In this document: positions 1-6,787 of the stretch, in pieces | Position numbering within the stretch: the first letter of the stretch is position 1 | How the letters are laid out: the number at the start of each line of letters is the position of its first letter | From: Sphingomonas sp. Leaf357 | Lineage (GTDB): Bacteria; Pseudomonadota; Alphaproteobacteria; Sphingomonadales; Sphingomonadaceae | DNA length: 64,000 bases | Assembly: GCF_001423845.1 (NCBI RefSeq) | Contig: NZ_LMPM01000002.1 | Span: 682,001 to 746,000 of the forward strand | Direction: 5' to 3' | Made by a program: the position numbers and the translations under genes | Notes under the pieces: generated by a model | The model's database searches: none | Seen by the model: the letters and a program-made list of their open reading frames with translations, nothing else | Told to the model about the DNA's origin: nothing

Positions 1-666
1 CCCGCCGCTGTGCAGGGGTTTCGCCGTGCGCTCGCTCTGGACGAGGAGGATGGCTTCACGCATTTGTGGTATGCCAACATTTTGGCCGACAATGGCGATA
101 CTGCCGCGGCCGCGCGCGAGTTCGAAACCGCGAAACGATATCAGCCCGGCGCACCGTCGATCCGGATCGACGAGGCATGGGCGATCTGGTCGGCCGGCGA
201 CGATGCCCGCGCGCAAGCCATGTTGACCGATCTGGCGCAGGAACAGCCGATGCTTGCGACGATCTACGACTGCCTGTCGTTCGTGGCGCTGGGGCGCGGT
301 GATCTGGTCGGCTATGCTCGCGAACTCGCGCGGCGTGCGAAGTTTCGCAACGAAGCCGGACTGTCGGCCTATGCGGCTGCCGTCGGCAAAGCCGTTTCGG
401 AAAAGAACCTCGACGCTCTAGCCCTGTTGATGTTGGAGCGTGCACGCAACAGCGACAGCGGCGATCATTCGGATCTGTCGCTCGAGGCATTTTTCGAAAG
501 CGCGCTGGGGCGCCGCGCCGCGTTGCTCGACCTCCTGTCGCAGGCCGAAAGCCGGCACGAAATATGGCAGGGGGCGGGATTGCGCCTTCACATCGCGCGG
601 CGCTGGCGGGGCGATGCGGAAGTGATGCGATTGCTTCGACGGCGCACTCCGCCACCGCTCGTTTGA
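1..666 (+). CDS. TPR-repeat protein, 5' end outside the window
   Basis: The frame is open from base 1, so only the C-terminal 221 residues are present. The visible part is alpha-helical and repetitive: pairs of helices with alternating small and aromatic residues, such as FTHLWYANILADNGD followed by AAAAREFETAKRYQP, match tetratricopeptide repeats over the first 80 residues. There are no membrane segments. In sphingomonads such C-terminal TPR arrays often belong to winged-helix regulators or secretion-associated proteins; which applies here cannot be seen without the N-terminus. A GTG at 10 could be read as a start but has no convincing ribosome-binding site. It converges with the curli-associated gene that ends at 703. 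The TPR call is fairly sure; the function is unknown. Confidence 0.6.
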   Translation, partial: PAAVQGFRRALALDEEDGFTHLWYANILADNGDTAAAAREFETAKRYQPGAPSIRIDEAWAIWSAGDDARAQAMLTDLAQEQPMLATIYDCLSFVALGRGDLVGYARELARRAKFRNEAGLSAYAAAVGKAVSEKNLDALALLMLERARNSDSGDHSDLSLEAFFESALGRRAALLDLLSQAESRHEIWQGAGLRLHIARRWRGDAEVMRLLRRRTPPPLV

Positions 667-702
667 AGACCTGCCGGATCAGCGGATTTTATCGATCGGC
701 CG

Positions 703-1326
703 TCACTTCGGGGGCAACAATATCGTCGTTCCGCCGTCCGGCAATTGCGTCGATTTGTCGGGAACGCTGGATGGTGCCGGATCGCTTTTCGGATCGCGCT
801 GGTCCCGCAAGGCGCCGGCCAATTGGTCCGCGGGTCCATTGGGATCGCCGAGGCCCAAGGTGTTCGACAGCGGACGGCCGGTAACGGCATCGCGCATGGT
901 GGGCCGGTTGGGGTTCACCAGCAACAGCAGGCGTCCCTCCGCCGTAACAGAAGTGCCGGTGCTCGCATCTGCACCTGGAGCCAAGCGGCGTTCGGCCAGT
1001 TTCTGGCACCTCGCCGACTTTGCCGCCGCTTCGGCCGGGTCGCAGCGGTCGCGGCCAACCACCGGTTCGATCGTCACGGCCTGTTTGTCGGGCCGTTTCG
1101 GCAAGTCGTCGGTTTCGGACAGCGGTCGTGCGCCTGCGCTGTCGGGCTGCGGAATGACGAGGTTCGAGATGCGCCCGGCCTTATGGTCTCGGGCCGCCGT
1201 CTCGGACAACTGATCGAGCACGATCGGAGAACTGGTCTTGTCGGTAGCGCTTTGCGCCACGGCCGCGCTCGCGCACAACAGCCCGATCAGCGGCGGTGAG
1301 GCAATCGAAACGGCCCATGGTCTCAT
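703..1326 (-). CDS. Secreted protein of unknown function, last gene of the curli operon
   Basis: 207 residues with an N-terminal Sec-type signal (IGLLCASAAVAQ, cleavage near residue 25). The mature part is hydrophilic, with many Asp, Arg and Pro residues, one conserved-looking Cys pair (DRCDPAEAAAKSARC) and a C-terminal GGTTILLPP. It shows no curlin repeats and does not resemble CsgE in length or sequence. Its start codon overlaps the stop of the preceding curlin gene by four bases (ATGA), so translation is probably coupled. The position suggests an accessory role in amyloid export or anchoring, for instance a periplasmic chaperone replacing CsgE, but this is inference from context only. Confidence 0.6.
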   Translation of the reverse strand: MRPWAVSIASPPLIGLLCASAAVAQSATDKTSSPIVLDQLSETAARDHKAGRISNLVIPQPDSAGARPLSETDDLPKRPDKQAVTIEPVVGRDRCDPAEAAAKSARCQKLAERRLAPGADASTGTSVTAEGRLLLLVNPNRPTMRDAVTGRPLSNTLGLGDPNGPADQLAGALRDQRDPKSDPAPSSVPDKSTQLPDGGTTILLPPK

Positions 1327-1979
1327 TTGCCCGCGCCTGTCTGTACGATCATGACCGGCGCGGCGCCGGCACCCTGGGCCATCGAAAGCACGAGGCCATG
1401 CCCTTGCTGCACGACGTTGCCCCGGCCATTTCCGTTTTGCTCGAAGGTCAACGCATTGTCCTCCCCGGTCTGCAAGACCCGTAGATCGTTGGCCGAACCA
1501 TTCTGGGCAAGCGTGCCGACGTTGTGCGATCCGCTTTGATACGCGGTGAGCGAAGAATCGCCCCCCGACTGGCTCAAGTCCAGCGCGTTGTCCGCGCCGA
1601 TCTGATAGGCGAGAACGGCGTTATTGCCCATCCCGCGTTGATCGAGCATCGTCCGGTTACCGGAGCCGGCCTGATAGAGCGCAGCCTCGGTCTGCACGCC
1701 CTGCTGATCGATCCGGGCGCTATTGTTCGCGCCCGACTGATCGACCGTCACGCGCAATTGCGCGCCGTTCTGTGTGACCAAAGCCTGGTTGCCGCTGCCG
1801 CTTTGCCGAACGACCGCGTTCTGGGTTGGCGCGGATTGCGAGACCGATGCCGCGTTCCCGGTGCCGTTCTGCTCGATCGACACCTTCGCGATCGGGCCGA
1901 TCTGCTGAACGAAGGCGGGGTCGGTTTCCGGGCCGGCAACGGCCAGCAGCCCAAGCGCTACGAAAATGACGGGGGACAT
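1323..1979 (-). CDS. Curlin-repeat protein, probable minor/nucleator subunit (CsgB-like)
   Basis: 218 residues: a short hydrophobic N-terminal export signal followed by curlin-type repeats of the pattern Q-x-G-x-x-N-x-A-x-x-x-Q. Clear examples are QNGTGNAASVSQ, QSGSGNQALVTQ, QSGANNSARIDQ and QTGEDNALTFEQNG. Each repeat is expected to form one strand-turn-strand of the amyloid beta-helix. The gene is shorter and less regular than its upstream partner, and lies behind an intrinsic terminator, consistent with lower expression of a minor or nucleating subunit. The start is supported by AGGGAG and AGGA motifs just upstream. Assignment to CsgB rather than to a second CsgA is inferred from order and size. 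Confidence 0.8.
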   Translation of the reverse strand: MSPVIFVALGLLAVAGPETDPAFVQQIGPIAKVSIEQNGTGNAASVSQSAPTQNAVVRQSGSGNQALVTQNGAQLRVTVDQSGANNSARIDQQGVQTEAALYQAGSGNRTMLDQRGMGNNAVLAYQIGADNALDLSQSGGDSSLTAYQSGSHNVGTLAQNGSANDLRVLQTGEDNALTFEQNGNGRGNVVQQGHGLVLSMAQGAGAAPVMIVQTGAGK

Positions 1980-2082
1980 GGTCCTAACTCCCTGTACGGC
2001 GGCGCGGGGGCAGCGTTCCGGATCGAACGACTACGGAGACTGGAGCGGTCGAAGGTTCGCATCTGCGGAAAACGGCACTTCG

Positions 2083-2119
2083 AAAAAAAAGGATCGGGGA
2101 GGACCGAAGCCCTCCCCGA
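2083..2119 (-). terminator. Intrinsic terminator/attenuator between the two curlin genes
   Basis: Perfect 9-bp stem (TCGGGGAGG at 2094-2102 pairing with CCTCCCCGA at 2111-2119) with an 8-base loop. On the minus strand the stem is followed, after two bases, by eight consecutive T (A-run at 2083-2090 on the plus strand). It lies 14 bases after the stop codon of the major curlin gene. Partial read-through would give more major than minor subunit. Confidence 0.88.
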
Positions 2120-2132
2120 CGTTTCGCAAAGC

Positions 2133-3308
2133 TCAATGGCTCTGCGTGACGCTCGACGTGTTGCCCGTTCCGGTCTGCGCGACATGCGCCCAGGTGTTGG
2201 CGTAATACTGACCAACTGCGGACGTGTTGTACGAGCCGGACTGCGTGACATCGGCCACATTGCTGTCGGCCGTCTGGTTGAGCGACGACGTGTTGTTGAA
2301 GCCTGCCTGAATGATCGTGCCCGTGCCGTTGGTGCCCGACTGGTTCACGTTGGACAGGCCATAGCCGCCCGATTGCTGCGTCTTGGCCTGATTGGTCTGG
2401 CCGCTTTGCGTGACATAAGACTGATTAGAAACGCCAGTTTGTACTACATATGCTGCGTTAAGTGCGGTCGACTGGTTGATGCTGGCAATGCCACCCGTCG
2501 AGCTCGTCTGGTAGATGCCGGCCGCTTGTAAAGAACCCGACTGCGATACGGCCGCATTGTTGTATGAGCCACTATCCTGATGGATGAAAGCATCGGCATT
2601 GGTCGCACTCTGGCCGACGTTGGCAGTGCTGTTCTGTTCATAGCCGATTTGGACGATAGCGGCGCGTTCGCCAGCATTTACCTGATTCACTGTCGCGCGA
2701 TTGTAGGCGCCTTCGGCTTGTACGATGTAACTTGCGCTCTCCCCGAACCCGTCGCTGGGGCTGTTTATGCCCGTGGTCGAAACCGCCACTTCTATCTGCG
2801 ATTGGTTAAGGCTCGCGAGCGAGCCGGCAAGCGCGTTGCCGCCGGAAACCGACCCGGCACCGTTAACCGCACCGATGTTACCGCTATGCGACGGCGTGCT
2901 GGTTCCCGACTGCGATGTGCTGGCGGTGTTCTGCGTTCCGGTCTGATATGTGAACGCATCGTTGTTGGCACCCGACTGGCTGGTCGTCGAGGTGTTGTTG
3001 GCAGACTGCAGGGTGAGCGCGCGCTGCCCTGCGCCGCTCTGCGATACGGAGGCGGTGCTGTTGTTTGCGTTGTTGCCGTTAAAACCCTGGACGATCACGC
3101 TGGTGTTCTGCGCGGCACCGTCGGTATGATCTTGATTGGTCGACGCCGCGTTGTTGTCGCCCGTCTGATCCACGGAAGAGGCAGCAGCGGCATTCCCTTG
3201 AGTCACGTTGACCGGAAAGTGGGGATAGTTCGGATTGGTCTGCGCCGACGCAGAGTTCGCGGCCAGGAATGCGGCCGCCGAGATCGTGGCTAGGATTGCA
3301 GTTTTCAT
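2133..3308 (-). CDS. csgA: Major curlin subunit (CsgA-like amyloid protein)
   Basis: 391 residues: Sec signal peptide (FLAANSASAQ, cleavage near residue 23) and then about a dozen curlin repeats. Examples are QTGDNNAASTNQ, QSGANNDAFTYQ, QTGTQNTASTSQ, QSGSYNTSAVGQ and QTGTGNTSSVTQ at the C-terminus. It is much longer than E. coli CsgA (about 150 residues, five repeats), as is common for alphaproteobacterial curlins. A stretch around residues 140-200 is less regular and rich in Ser and Gly. CAGGGGAA lies upstream of the ATG. It is followed by a strong terminator and by the second curlin gene, and preceded by csgG. The protein is expected to be secreted through CsgG and to assemble into extracellular amyloid fibres for biofilm. 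Confidence 0.85.
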   Translation of the reverse strand: MKTAILATISAAAFLAANSASAQTNPNYPHFPVNVTQGNAAAASSVDQTGDNNAASTNQDHTDGAAQNTSVIVQGFNGNNANNSTASVSQSGAGQRALTLQSANNTSTTSQSGANNDAFTYQTGTQNTASTSQSGTSTPSHSGNIGAVNGAGSVSGGNALAGSLASLNQSQIEVAVSTTGINSPSDGFGESASYIVQAEGAYNRATVNQVNAGERAAIVQIGYEQNSTANVGQSATNADAFIHQDSGSYNNAAVSQSGSLQAAGIYQTSSTGGIASINQSTALNAAYVVQTGVSNQSYVTQSGQTNQAKTQQSGGYGLSNVNQSGTNGTGTIIQAGFNNTSSLNQTADSNVADVTQSGSYNTSAVGQYYANTWAHVAQTGTGNTSSVTQSH

Positions 3309-3359
3309 TGGTATTCCCCTGATTGGAGTTTCGCCTGCTTAAAAACGGTGATCGTCCCA

Positions 3360-3375
3360 AAGAACTTTCGTTCTT
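3360..3375. promoter_or_regulatory. Inverted repeat upstream of csgA
   Basis: AAGAAC and GTTCTT separated by TTTC, about 50 bases upstream of the csgA start codon. It is one of three dyads stacked in the csgG-csgA gap and a candidate regulator site for csgA; the regulator is not identified. Confidence 0.4.
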
Positions 3376-3391
3376 GATCGCCGCTATTCCG

Positions 3392-3412
3392 GAAATCCTT
3401 CACACGGATTTC
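3392..3412. promoter_or_regulatory. Inverted repeat upstream of csgA
   Basis: GAAATCC (3392-3398) and GGATTTC (3406-3412) with a 7-base spacer. No T-run follows on the minus strand, so it does not look like the csgG terminator. A protein-binding dyad for csgA control is more likely. Confidence 0.42.
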
Positions 3413-3434
3413 GAGAATCTCTTTTCGCATGAGC

Positions 3435-3453
3435 AATCAAAATCACTTTGATT
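3435..3453. promoter_or_regulatory. AT-rich inverted repeat between csgG and csgA
   Basis: AATCAAA (3435-3441) and TTTGATT (3447-3453) with a 5-base spacer, in an otherwise GC-rich neighbourhood. It is the most upstream of the three dyads in front of csgA, about 130 bases from its start. Possible operator or enhancer site. Confidence 0.42.
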
Positions 3454-3475
3454 CCTCTGCCATCGAACCGAAGCT

Positions 3476-4474
3476 TCATTTCTGTGCTCCCGCCGACTTC
3501 CGAACATCGGACGGATTTGTTCCGAGCACCGGCGTTTGCATTGCAACGGACGCAACTGGTTTGGCGGACGCCGCTTTCGTCTGGCGAGCGCGCTCGCGCT
3601 CGGCCTCCACCGCCGCCGGCGAAATCACGCCGTCCCGTTCCTGACGATATCGCCAGAGGAGCGGCCAGCCTGCCTTCTGATCCTGGAACGACCAGAGTTT
3701 GAGATCCACACCGTCCATCACCAGGGCGTAGACCGCCTTCTCGATCGCCTGGCGGAGAGCGAGCTGCCCCGGCTCGTTCGTGGTGTAGCCCAATTCGCCC
3801 TGAAGGATCTTGTCCGATGCGACGTACGCGAAGACGTTGAGATTCACCGCAACGGACGTGATCGTCTTCGACGTCGTCACCGTCGTGAGGATTTCACCGG
3901 TCTTGACCGAAACGGCGCGCAGATAGACCGTGACCGTATCCTGCTTGTATTTGCCATCGACGCCGATGCCGAGAATATTGGCCCCGGCGCCACTCGTCAG
4001 GGTGTTGGTATCGTAACTGATCACCCCGCCTTCGAGTAATACGCCGGCGAAGAGCAACGCAGGCAGCGCCTGGGGATTGACGTTCAATTCCCCCAGATAC
4101 CGGGCGCGCATCTCGGTGATGATCTGGCGTTCGTTCAGCAGGTCCTTGAGCGACTCCCGTTCGACTACCGTAAACCACTTTCGCTCCCCCGCATCTTGCA
4201 GCGCCTTGACGAGAATCGAGGTGCCGCCCTGCGTGATCGCGCGCGACAAGGTCTGCCCGTTCTCGACCTTCTCGAACTTGCCGGTCTGATCGGTGAAGCC
4301 ATAGACGGCCACGGAGATCGCGCGGGACGGCAATGGCAGTTCGTTGAGCGCGACCTGCGTCGGGGTTTTCGCCGGAAAGATCGGCGATCGCGTCATTGCG
4401 GCGCGCGGCGCCATCGATGCGCAACCGGACAACGCGACAGCCAGCAAGGCTGCGACCAGCGTTCGAACCTGCAT
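3476..4474 (-). CDS. csgG: CsgG, outer-membrane curli secretion pore lipoprotein
   Basis: 332 residues. A lipoprotein signal ends in the lipobox LSGC with Cys18. The CsgG core follows: an N-terminal segment with LPLPSRAISVAVYGFTDQTG, then FEKVENGQTLSRAITQGG and KWFTVVERESLKDLLNERQ, which are hallmarks of the family. CsgG assembles as a nonameric beta-barrel through which curlins are exported. About 45 C-terminal residues (AEREARQ-rich, then Ala/Pro/Ser) extend beyond the usual 277-residue length. The start lies five bases after the csgF stop; the same frame runs further upstream but that part is an arginine-rich shadow of csgF. Together with csgF it forms the export module for the two downstream curlins. 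Confidence 0.92.
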   Translation of the reverse strand: MQVRTLVAALLAVALSGCASMAPRAAMTRSPIFPAKTPTQVALNELPLPSRAISVAVYGFTDQTGKFEKVENGQTLSRAITQGGTSILVKALQDAGERKWFTVVERESLKDLLNERQIITEMRARYLGELNVNPQALPALLFAGVLLEGGVISYDTNTLTSGAGANILGIGVDGKYKQDTVTVYLRAVSVKTGEILTTVTTSKTITSVAVNLNVFAYVASDKILQGELGYTTNEPGQLALRQAIEKAVYALVMDGVDLKLWSFQDQKAGWPLLWRYRQERDGVISPAAVEAERERARQTKAASAKPVASVAMQTPVLGTNPSDVRKSAGAQK

Positions 4475-4479
4475 GACGG

Positions 4480-4956
4480 CTACTTGCCGGCCGGCGTGGC
4501 GACGAAGGTCGGGACGACGATCTGGGTCGAGACACCGTTCGGATCGACGATCACGATCGTGATGTCGGTCAGCCCGCGCGTGAAATTGACGGTGGTGCCG
4601 CCGAACGAGATCGTGCCCGATTGCTGCGGATTGTTGCCGAAGATCGCGTTGGAAACCTGTTGCGCGACCCCGGCCAGGATCGTGCTTTGCAATTGCGCGG
4701 CGAATTGTTGCGCCTGGGTGGGCGGTGTCGTCGTCGACGATTTCGGCAGGAACTGGTTCTGCGCGTTCGCAATCGCGAGCAATTGCGACGAATTGAACGG
4801 ATTGCCGCCGAACGCCGGGTTGATCGGCGTGTAGACGAGTTGCTGCGCCGAGGCGCTGCCGGGTGCCCATGCCGCGATGCCCATGGCCAGGACGATCGGG
4901 CCCGCGCTGCGTGGCCACGATCGGACACCAGCATCCCCCACCATATTCCTGAACAT
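4480..4956 (-). CDS. csgF: CsgF, curli assembly factor
   Basis: 158 residues with a signal peptide (IVLAMGIAAWAPGSASA). The mature N-terminus QQLVYTPINPAFGGNPFN matches the conserved CsgF segment that inserts into the CsgG pore, and is followed by LLAIANAQNQF. The C-terminal half (FTRGLTDITIVIVDPN) also fits the family. CsgF forms the second constriction of the secretion complex and carries the nucleator to the surface. A GTG at 4971 is an alternative start; ATG 4956 is preferred because a G-rich motif precedes it and it gives a normal signal peptide. csgG follows after five bases. No csgE homologue was recognised nearby. Confidence 0.88.
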   Translation of the reverse strand: MFRNMVGDAGVRSWPRSAGPIVLAMGIAAWAPGSASAQQLVYTPINPAFGGNPFNSSQLLAIANAQNQFLPKSSTTTPPTQAQQFAAQLQSTILAGVAQQVSNAIFGNNPQQSGTISFGGTTVNFTRGLTDITIVIVDPNGVSTQIVVPTFVATPAGK

Positions 4957-5038
4957 TGCCCCTGCCCCCACCTAGACGTTCGGTTTCGACCGATCCGATT
5001 GATGAACGAATCGTTAACGCAGTGATGGCGGGAGTCGC

Positions 5039-5053
5039 ATCCCCAATTTTGGG
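5039..5053 (+). promoter_or_regulatory. ATCCCCAATTTTGGG box, copy 1, upstream of csgFG
   Basis: The 15-mer ATCCCCAATTTTGGG contains the dyad CCCCAA-TT-TTGGGG and lies 83 bases upstream of the csgF start. An exact second copy lies in reverse orientation at 5206-5220. Exact duplication in a short intergenic gap suggests an operator; the adjacent LuxR-type regulator is the obvious candidate binder, but this is not proven. Confidence 0.6.
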
Positions 5054-5205
5054 GAGAACCTAAGACTGTTTCATCGCCCAGCTCGGCAATGTCTCGTTTT
5101 TGGACGCCATTACTAACAACTTCGTAATTGACGCGACGATCTTGTCTGCAGGGTCATCGACCGCAGTAACATATTTCGGACCATTTCATTTTATTTCACG
5201 ACCTA

Positions 5206-5220
5206 CCCAAAATTGGGGAT
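5206..5220 (-). promoter_or_regulatory. ATCCCCAATTTTGGG box, copy 2
   Basis: Exact reverse-orientation copy of the box at 5039-5053, 152 bases away, and 250 bases upstream of csgF. The spacing would allow looping between two bound dimers. Confidence 0.6.
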
Positions 5221-5285
5221 CGGAATTTTCCCATCTTCTATTAGAGCAATCCTTGCGACCCACGGTCTTTTCCGAAGACCGAACT

Positions 5286-5326
5286 GGCCCCTGGATCGCC
5301 ACTCGGTGGTCCCGGGGCCGTTTTTT
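5286..5326 (+). terminator. Intrinsic terminator on the plus strand without a recognised gene
   Basis: GGCCCC (5286-5291) pairs with GGGGCC (5314-5319) around an inner CCAC/GTGG hairpin, and is followed after one G by six T (5321-5326). The T-run is only on the plus strand, so it does not serve the LuxR gene, which ends at 5336 on the minus strand. It implies a plus-strand transcript from the csgFG upstream region, possibly a small RNA. Confidence 0.6.
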
Positions 5327-5335
5327 CCGGTCGAG

Positions 5336-6418
5336 TCATGGCGACAGATTCGAGAACAACGAGACCAGCGACGATTGCCGCGTCGATCCCGTCTTGAGAT
5401 AGATCTGCTTCAGATGCGACCTTACGGTGTTCAGCGACAGCTGGGATGACGTCGCGATGCCCGCGGGAGAGCATCCATCGGTCAACTGGCGCGCGATCCT
5501 GGCCTCGGTCGGGGTAAGATCGAACATCGCCTGCAAAAGGGCGTAGTCGGGGAGCGCCCGCCGCTGCGGATCGGCGATCACCACGATCGCTGCCGATCCC
5601 GAAAAGACGTCGCGCGCAGCGCCGGCGATCGGCATCAGATGCAGCACCAGGGAACCGGAGCGATCCGCATTGGGAAAGGGCAGCGATCTCCCGCGGCGAT
5701 GCGCGCCCAACTCGTCGAGCGCATCGGCCAGAAGCCGGTCTGCGTTCGGATCACGCAACTTCAATCGGTTGCGGCTGCTGCCGACCTGATCGCCCAGGTC
5801 GCGTTCGAACAGACGGTTGGCGTCTTGCACGCGCCCGCGTCCGTCGAGCAACGCTGCGCCGGTGCCGATCACTTCCAGCGCATTCATCGCCCCTCGCCGT
5901 CGCTCGCCGATCATCCGGGTGCTGAGCTGAACCGCGCGCGCCAGGTGCGGGCGCAATCGATCTAGCGTATCGACGGCTCCCTGCGCCGCCTCGGGCGACC
6001 GAAACGCTTCGATCGAGACGATCAGGTCTTCCTCCGCCAGCCCGTCGATCATGGTTGCCGCGCCCGACTGGAATCCGCGAGGCGACAGGAAGTCGCGAAA
6101 CATCGGCAGCGTGTCGATCTCGTCCTGAGTGTGCAGATCGAGATCGGTGAGGAAGCCCGCATGCGGCTCACGCGCGATATAGCGTGAGATGCGCGTATTC
6201 TCCGCCGGCCATCCCTGGGCGATGAAGTCCGCCGCGACAGGCTCGATCTGCTCGGAACAGATGTAGCGGAAATCGTCGGTTCGGGTGCTCAACAACATCC
6301 CCCCGCGCGCGCCTACCTCGCGACCGACCAGATCGAGCGCGTGCGGCCACCGTTCGGGCACGACGCCCGCTTCGTACACCGCATCGATGATCCCCTCGAA
6401 CCCCAACCCACTTTTCAC
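5336..6418 (-). CDS. LuxR-family transcriptional regulator, likely curli regulator
   Basis: 360 residues. The C-terminal 60 residues form a LuxR/GerE helix-turn-helix: DLTPTEARIARQLTDG, then LSLNTVRSHLKQIYLKTG. The N-terminal 170 residues have a helical, GAF-like pattern with no REC phosphoacceptor motif. The middle part (residues about 185-285, GTGAALLDGRGRVQDAN) resembles a PAS sensor. This architecture is common in sphingomonad regulators that sense small ligands. It lies immediately upstream of the curli genes on the same strand, so control of csgFG in the manner of CsgD is plausible. The ligand is unknown. An intrinsic terminator in the 380-base gap points the other way. Confidence 0.82.
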   Translation of the reverse strand: MKSGLGFEGIIDAVYEAGVVPERWPHALDLVGREVGARGGMLLSTRTDDFRYICSEQIEPVAADFIAQGWPAENTRISRYIAREPHAGFLTDLDLHTQDEIDTLPMFRDFLSPRGFQSGAATMIDGLAEEDLIVSIEAFRSPEAAQGAVDTLDRLRPHLARAVQLSTRMIGERRRGAMNALEVIGTGAALLDGRGRVQDANRLFERDLGDQVGSSRNRLKLRDPNADRLLADALDELGAHRRGRSLPFPNADRSGSLVLHLMPIAGAARDVFSGSAAIVVIADPQRRALPDYALLQAMFDLTPTEARIARQLTDGCSPAGIATSSQLSLNTVRSHLKQIYLKTGSTRQSSLVSLFSNLSP

Positions 6419-6787
6419 GCCCGCAAACTCCGATGCGATGCCAATTCCGTGGCAGGCACGGCCCCGTCTCCAGCCCCATTTTCGACTGTCTGCTCGCGTG
6501 CGCGGACGTCCGTGCTCGACACGTCGATAAGTGATTGAGCTTTGATCGCGGTCGGAGAATCAGCAAGTCGCAAGCCGTTGCATACCGATGCATTTCGCAG
6601 CGGGCGGCCACGATCCGGTCTCGTCGGTTACGATCGGCCGGTCAGCCTGCTCCGATCTCGGCGGGGAACACTCCGAAGCCGCTAAATGGCGGGCTCGGCG
6701 GATGGCGGGGTTACGACTGCGGTGGCGCTGGCATGCAGACCTGATGCCGCACACTTACCTGGCTGGCCTTCGATCCGATCCCGTGGA
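6419..6787. other. Non-coding gap upstream of the LuxR-type gene
   Basis: About 370 bases with no supported gene, terminator or repeat. It should contain the promoter of the LuxR-type gene (read leftward); no convincing -35/-10 pair was recognised. Short frames in it are shadows of normal GC-rich DNA. Confidence 0.5.

Larger units (their letters stand above)
4957..5335. other. Non-coding region upstream of csgFG
   Basis: No convincing gene. It holds two copies of a 15-bp box in opposite orientation (5039-5053 and 5206-5220) and a plus-strand intrinsic terminator (5286-5326). Short frames here are compositionally weak or overlap the LuxR gene. Confidence 0.6.

Noticed and set aside
4475..4918. 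N-terminal extension of CsgG
   Set aside because: Arg/His-rich shadow of csgF; the lipoprotein signal begins at 4474.
5100..5402. A 100-residue plus-strand frame in the csgFG upstream gap
   Set aside because: No ribosome-binding site, overlaps the LuxR gene, and runs through the terminator at 5286-5326.
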